Source: Ferroplasma sp037442045 (GTDB lineage Archaea > Thermoplasmatota > Thermoplasmata > Thermoplasmatales > Thermoplasmataceae). From it: 15,237 nucleotides of DNA. Where the stretch lies: the NCBI RefSeq assembly GCF_037442045.1, contig NZ_JBBIRC010000031.1:1-15237 (forward strand), read 5' to 3'. The notes under the pieces are model-generated. The model saw only the letters and a list, made by a program, of their open reading frames with translations. It did not search any database and was not told the origin of the DNA. Position 1 is the first letter of the stretch, and each line of letters starts with the position of its first letter. The position numbers and the translations under genes are program-made. Below, in pieces: positions 13,227-15,237 of the stretch.

Positions 13227-14183
13227 ATGAATGCATCTGACATTTATGGCAGGGAAATGAGCTCGAGCCTTTACTTGAAATTTAACCGCAATGAATGGGC
13301 TAAAAGAAGGGGAAACCTTGATATCAAAATGTCCGATAATGATATAAAGGGCATAGTTGCATTAAATGATAAAATTACACCGTCAGAAATAAGTGATTTT
13401 TACCTGCCAATAACAAGGCTTCTGCAGCTTTCAATTAATAACAATAAAAAACTTTACAGGGAAAGGAATGATTTCATAGGAATTAACCCTGAAAAAGTTC
13501 CTTTTATTATAGGAGTTACCGGTAGTGTTGCTGTGGGAAAAAGCACAACTTCAAGGCTTTTAAAAACACTGCTGGACAGAATTAATCCAGAATATAATAT
13601 ATATATTGTTTCAACTGATAATTTCCTTAAGAGCAATGCAACACTTCAAAAAGAAAATCGTCTTGAGAGGAAGGGATTCCCTGAGAGCTTTGATATACAG
13701 GCATTGCTCAATTTTCTTGTTGACATAAAAGCAGGAAAAAATCATATAGAAATACCTGTATATTCTCATTTGAAATATGATGTACTCCCGGAAAAGCAGG
13801 AAATAACTAACCCGGATATATTGATTCTTGAAGGGCTAAACATACTGCAGGTAAATAAACTTGGCAGGCAGAATGAGATTTATGTTTCTGATTTTCTTGA
13901 TTTTTCAATTTTCATAGATGCTAATGTGGAATACATAAAAGAATGGTTTATACAGAGATTTTTTATCCTGATGGATACAGCTTTCAGGGACAGGAATTCA
14001 TATTTTCAAAAGTATTCCCAATTAGGCAAAGAAGAGGCAATTAAACTGGCTTCCAGCATATGGGACAATATAAATGGAAAAAATTATTTGGAAAATATTA
14101 TTAAAACACGATACCGTGCAGAACTAATAATTGAAAAAGGTAAAAACCATAATATTGAGAATATAATGTTGAAGAAACTCTAA
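13227..14183 (+). CDS. coaA: Type I (bacterial-type) pantothenate kinase
   Basis: A 318-residue P-loop kinase that phosphorylates pantothenate, the first step from pantothenate to CoA. It parallels E. coli CoaA through nearly its whole length: the N-terminal LYLKFNRNEWAKRR, YLPITRLLQ, then the Walker A region ITGSVAVGKSTT-like (GVTGSVAVGKST at 96-107). Next are STDNFL with the catalytic Asp (D131), KGFPESFD (149-156), PVYSHLKYDV (177-186), ILILEGLNILQ (198-208) and DFSIFIDA. Most archaea use pantoate kinase instead; Thermoplasmatales lack it, and a type I enzyme from Picrophilus torridus has been shown to act on pantothenate and to be insensitive to CoA feedback. This gene is presumably its orthologue and a likely ancient acquisition from bacteria. 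The His of YSH, involved in CoA inhibition in E. coli, is kept. A TATA box at 13199-13206 supports the start. Confidence 0.96.
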   Translation: MNASDIYGREMSSSLYLKFNRNEWAKRRGNLDIKMSDNDIKGIVALNDKITPSEISDFYLPITRLLQLSINNNKKLYRERNDFIGINPEKVPFIIGVTGSVAVGKSTTSRLLKTLLDRINPEYNIYIVSTDNFLKSNATLQKENRLERKGFPESFDIQALLNFLVDIKAGKNHIEIPVYSHLKYDVLPEKQEITNPDILILEGLNILQVNKLGRQNEIYVSDFLDFSIFIDANVEYIKEWFIQRFFILMDTAFRDRNSYFQKYSQLGKEEAIKLASSIWDNINGKNYLENIIKTRYRAELIIEKGKNHNIENIMLKKL

Positions 14184-14216
14184 TATTTATTTTGAATTTC
14201 TATTTCTCTGCTACAG

Positions 14217-14222
14217 TTTTTT
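14217..14222 (+). terminator. Oligo-T run downstream of coaA
   Basis: A T6 run 34 nt after the coaA stop and before the permease promoter is a candidate archaeal terminator. There is no hairpin. Confidence 0.3.
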
Positions 14223-14284
14223 CAGTTAATATTCAGGTAGGTTATGAATCAAATTTTAATAATTTTCATTTCTGGAAGATTAAA

Positions 14285-14292
14285 TTTAAATA
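14285..14292 (+). promoter_or_regulatory. TATA box of NCS1 permease gene
   Basis: TTTAAATA is centred 24.5 nt upstream of ATG 14313, identical in sequence and distance to the coaA promoter. Confidence 0.6.
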
Positions 14293-14312
14293 CATACATC
14301 TTTTTATCTTTC

Positions 14313-15237
14313 ATGGTAGTAAAAAGTTTTGACAATGATGTGGTTGAGCACAGGCTTGAGATTGTTGGTGTAAATCCAATACCGAATAAAGCCAGGAATA
14401 TGTCATCAAAAAAGATTTTAATATTCTGGGCCATGGCAAGTGCTTCTGCCCTAACTCCATTAGTTGGATTCGAATTGTATGATATGGGTATTCCATTTGC
14501 AACAATAGCAATTATTATTGCATTGCTGATAGGGATTATACCTGCAGGGCTTGTTGCAGAAATGGGCAGGCAGATTCCTGTCCCTTCACTGGTTGTTTCC
14601 AGAAAAACTTATGGTTTCATGACTTCTGGGGCATATTCCCTTGTTTTCACTTTTCTAAATCTTGGTTTCTTTGGGCTTAATGATACTGTTGGAGCACTTA
14701 TTATAAGCGGCCTTACCCATACAAATATTATTATTTGGTATATTGTAATGGGGGCAATACAGGTAATACTTGTTTTATTTGGTGCAAAGTGGCTTGAATA
14801 CTTTTTCAGGTACAGTGCACCTGTACTTATTGCCAGTTATATAATACTCGCATATTTTTTGCTCACTTCTTACAAAATAAATTTTGCAATGCTAATGCAT
14901 CCAATAGGTGCATTCACATGGGGAGGGGCATTAAATTTTCTGCTAGGTTTTTCAATTCTGGCTTGGTCATATAAAATTTCAACCCAGACAAGATTTGCTT
15001 CGCCATATTCTGGCACTGATAGCGCCGCCACACATTTCAAATATTTCATATCAAGTCCAGTAGGAATAATGATACCTGTCCTTCTTATGGGCCTAATTGG
15101 CCTGATTGGAAACAGTGTTGCACCCGGTAGTGGATGGAACATAGCAACATTATCATTTCCGGGGCTTCATGGACTGTTTGGCATAGTTGTATTCATAGCT
15201 GCATTGGGTGTTTCACTTGCAATAATACATACAAATG
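14313..15237 (+). CDS. NCS1-family permease (cytosine/purine/thiamine/allantoin type), right-truncated
   Basis: Open from ATG 14313 to the window edge without a stop, giving 308 residues; family members are usually 420-500 residues, so about two thirds is present. The N-terminus NDVVEHRLEIVGVNPIP, the first helix after SSKKILIFWAMA, and EMGRQIPVPSLVVSRKTYG are typical of nucleobase:cation symporter-1 proteins (PF02133), where the conserved Ser-Arg-x-x-(Y/F)G segment lines the transport core. About eight hydrophobic segments are visible, for example TIAIIIALLIGIIPAGLVAE and NFLLGFSILAWSYKIS. The substrate is open: cytosine, purine, uracil, allantoin or thiamine. Nearby nucleoside hydrolase and deoxyribosyltransferase favour a nucleobase. 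No riboswitch precedes it. The start is fixed by the TATA box at 14285-14292. Confidence 0.88.
   Translation, partial: MVVKSFDNDVVEHRLEIVGVNPIPNKARNMSSKKILIFWAMASASALTPLVGFELYDMGIPFATIAIIIALLIGIIPAGLVAEMGRQIPVPSLVVSRKTYGFMTSGAYSLVFTFLNLGFFGLNDTVGALIISGLTHTNIIIWYIVMGAIQVILVLFGAKWLEYFFRYSAPVLIASYIILAYFLLTSYKINFAMLMHPIGAFTWGGALNFLLGFSILAWSYKISTQTRFASPYSGTDSAATHFKYFISSPVGIMIPVLLMGLIGLIGNSVAPGSGWNIATLSFPGLHGLFGIVVFIAALGVSLAIIHTN

Noticed and set aside
1..15237. CRISPR arrays, tRNA/rRNA genes, insertion sequences or att sites.
   Set aside because: No regularly spaced repeats, tRNA-like cloverleaf with CCA-type ends, transposase motifs or paired terminal repeats were seen by eye.

Overview
The window looks like the chromosome of a thermoacidophilic archaeon of the Thermoplasmatales (Ferroplasma/Acidiplasma/Picrophilus-like). 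The reasons are an AT-rich genome, genes that start about 25 nt downstream of TATA-type promoters with no leader, Shine-Dalgarno (SD) sites only in front of internal operon genes, a bacterial-type pantothenate kinase (known from Picrophilus), a Sulfolobus/Picrophilus-type 2-keto-3-deoxygluconate aldolase, and a thiamine pyrophosphate (THI) riboswitch of the kind reported from Thermoplasma relatives. The exact species cannot be read from the sequence.

Layout. (1) 1-2170 is a DNA-modification island. It holds the N-terminal part of an unrecognised protein (minus, cut by the left edge), a divergent 47-aa ribbon-helix-helix (RHH) DNA-binding protein directly abutting a DNA amino-methyltransferase (plus), and a Dam/D12-class adenine methyltransferase converging on it with a 4-bp overlap. 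The 72-bp divergent promoter carries two palindromes, each including one of the two TATA boxes, so the RHH protein is a good candidate local repressor. (2) 2339-4631 (minus) holds a DEAD-box RNA helicase with a basic disordered tail and a D-2-hydroxyacid dehydrogenase. (3) 4768-6553 (plus) is a malic enzyme plus GNAT acetyltransferase operon, converging on a minus-strand aconitase (6558-9071). (4) 9087-9468 is a gene-free stretch of about 380 bp that ends in a complete THI riboswitch fused to the start of an MFS transporter (9469-10701), probably a thiamine or thiamine-precursor transporter. (5) 10768-14183 carries KDG aldolase, nucleoside hydrolase, nucleoside 2-deoxyribosyltransferase and type I pantothenate kinase, each with its own leaderless promoter. 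(6) 14313 to the right edge is the N-terminal two thirds of an NCS1-family nucleobase/thiamine permease.

How the genes fit together. Malic enzyme, aconitase and KDG aldolase belong to central carbon metabolism (malate to pyruvate, TCA cycle, Entner-Doudoroff). Nucleoside hydrolase, deoxyribosyltransferase and the NCS1 permease suggest nucleoside/nucleobase salvage. Pantothenate kinase starts CoA synthesis, and the riboswitch-controlled transporter supplies thiamine. The most interesting parts are the RHH/two-methyltransferase island with its palindromic divergent promoter, and the THI riboswitch that seems to be the entire 5' leader with the SD sequence built into the aptamer. No tRNA, rRNA, CRISPR array or intact mobile element was seen.
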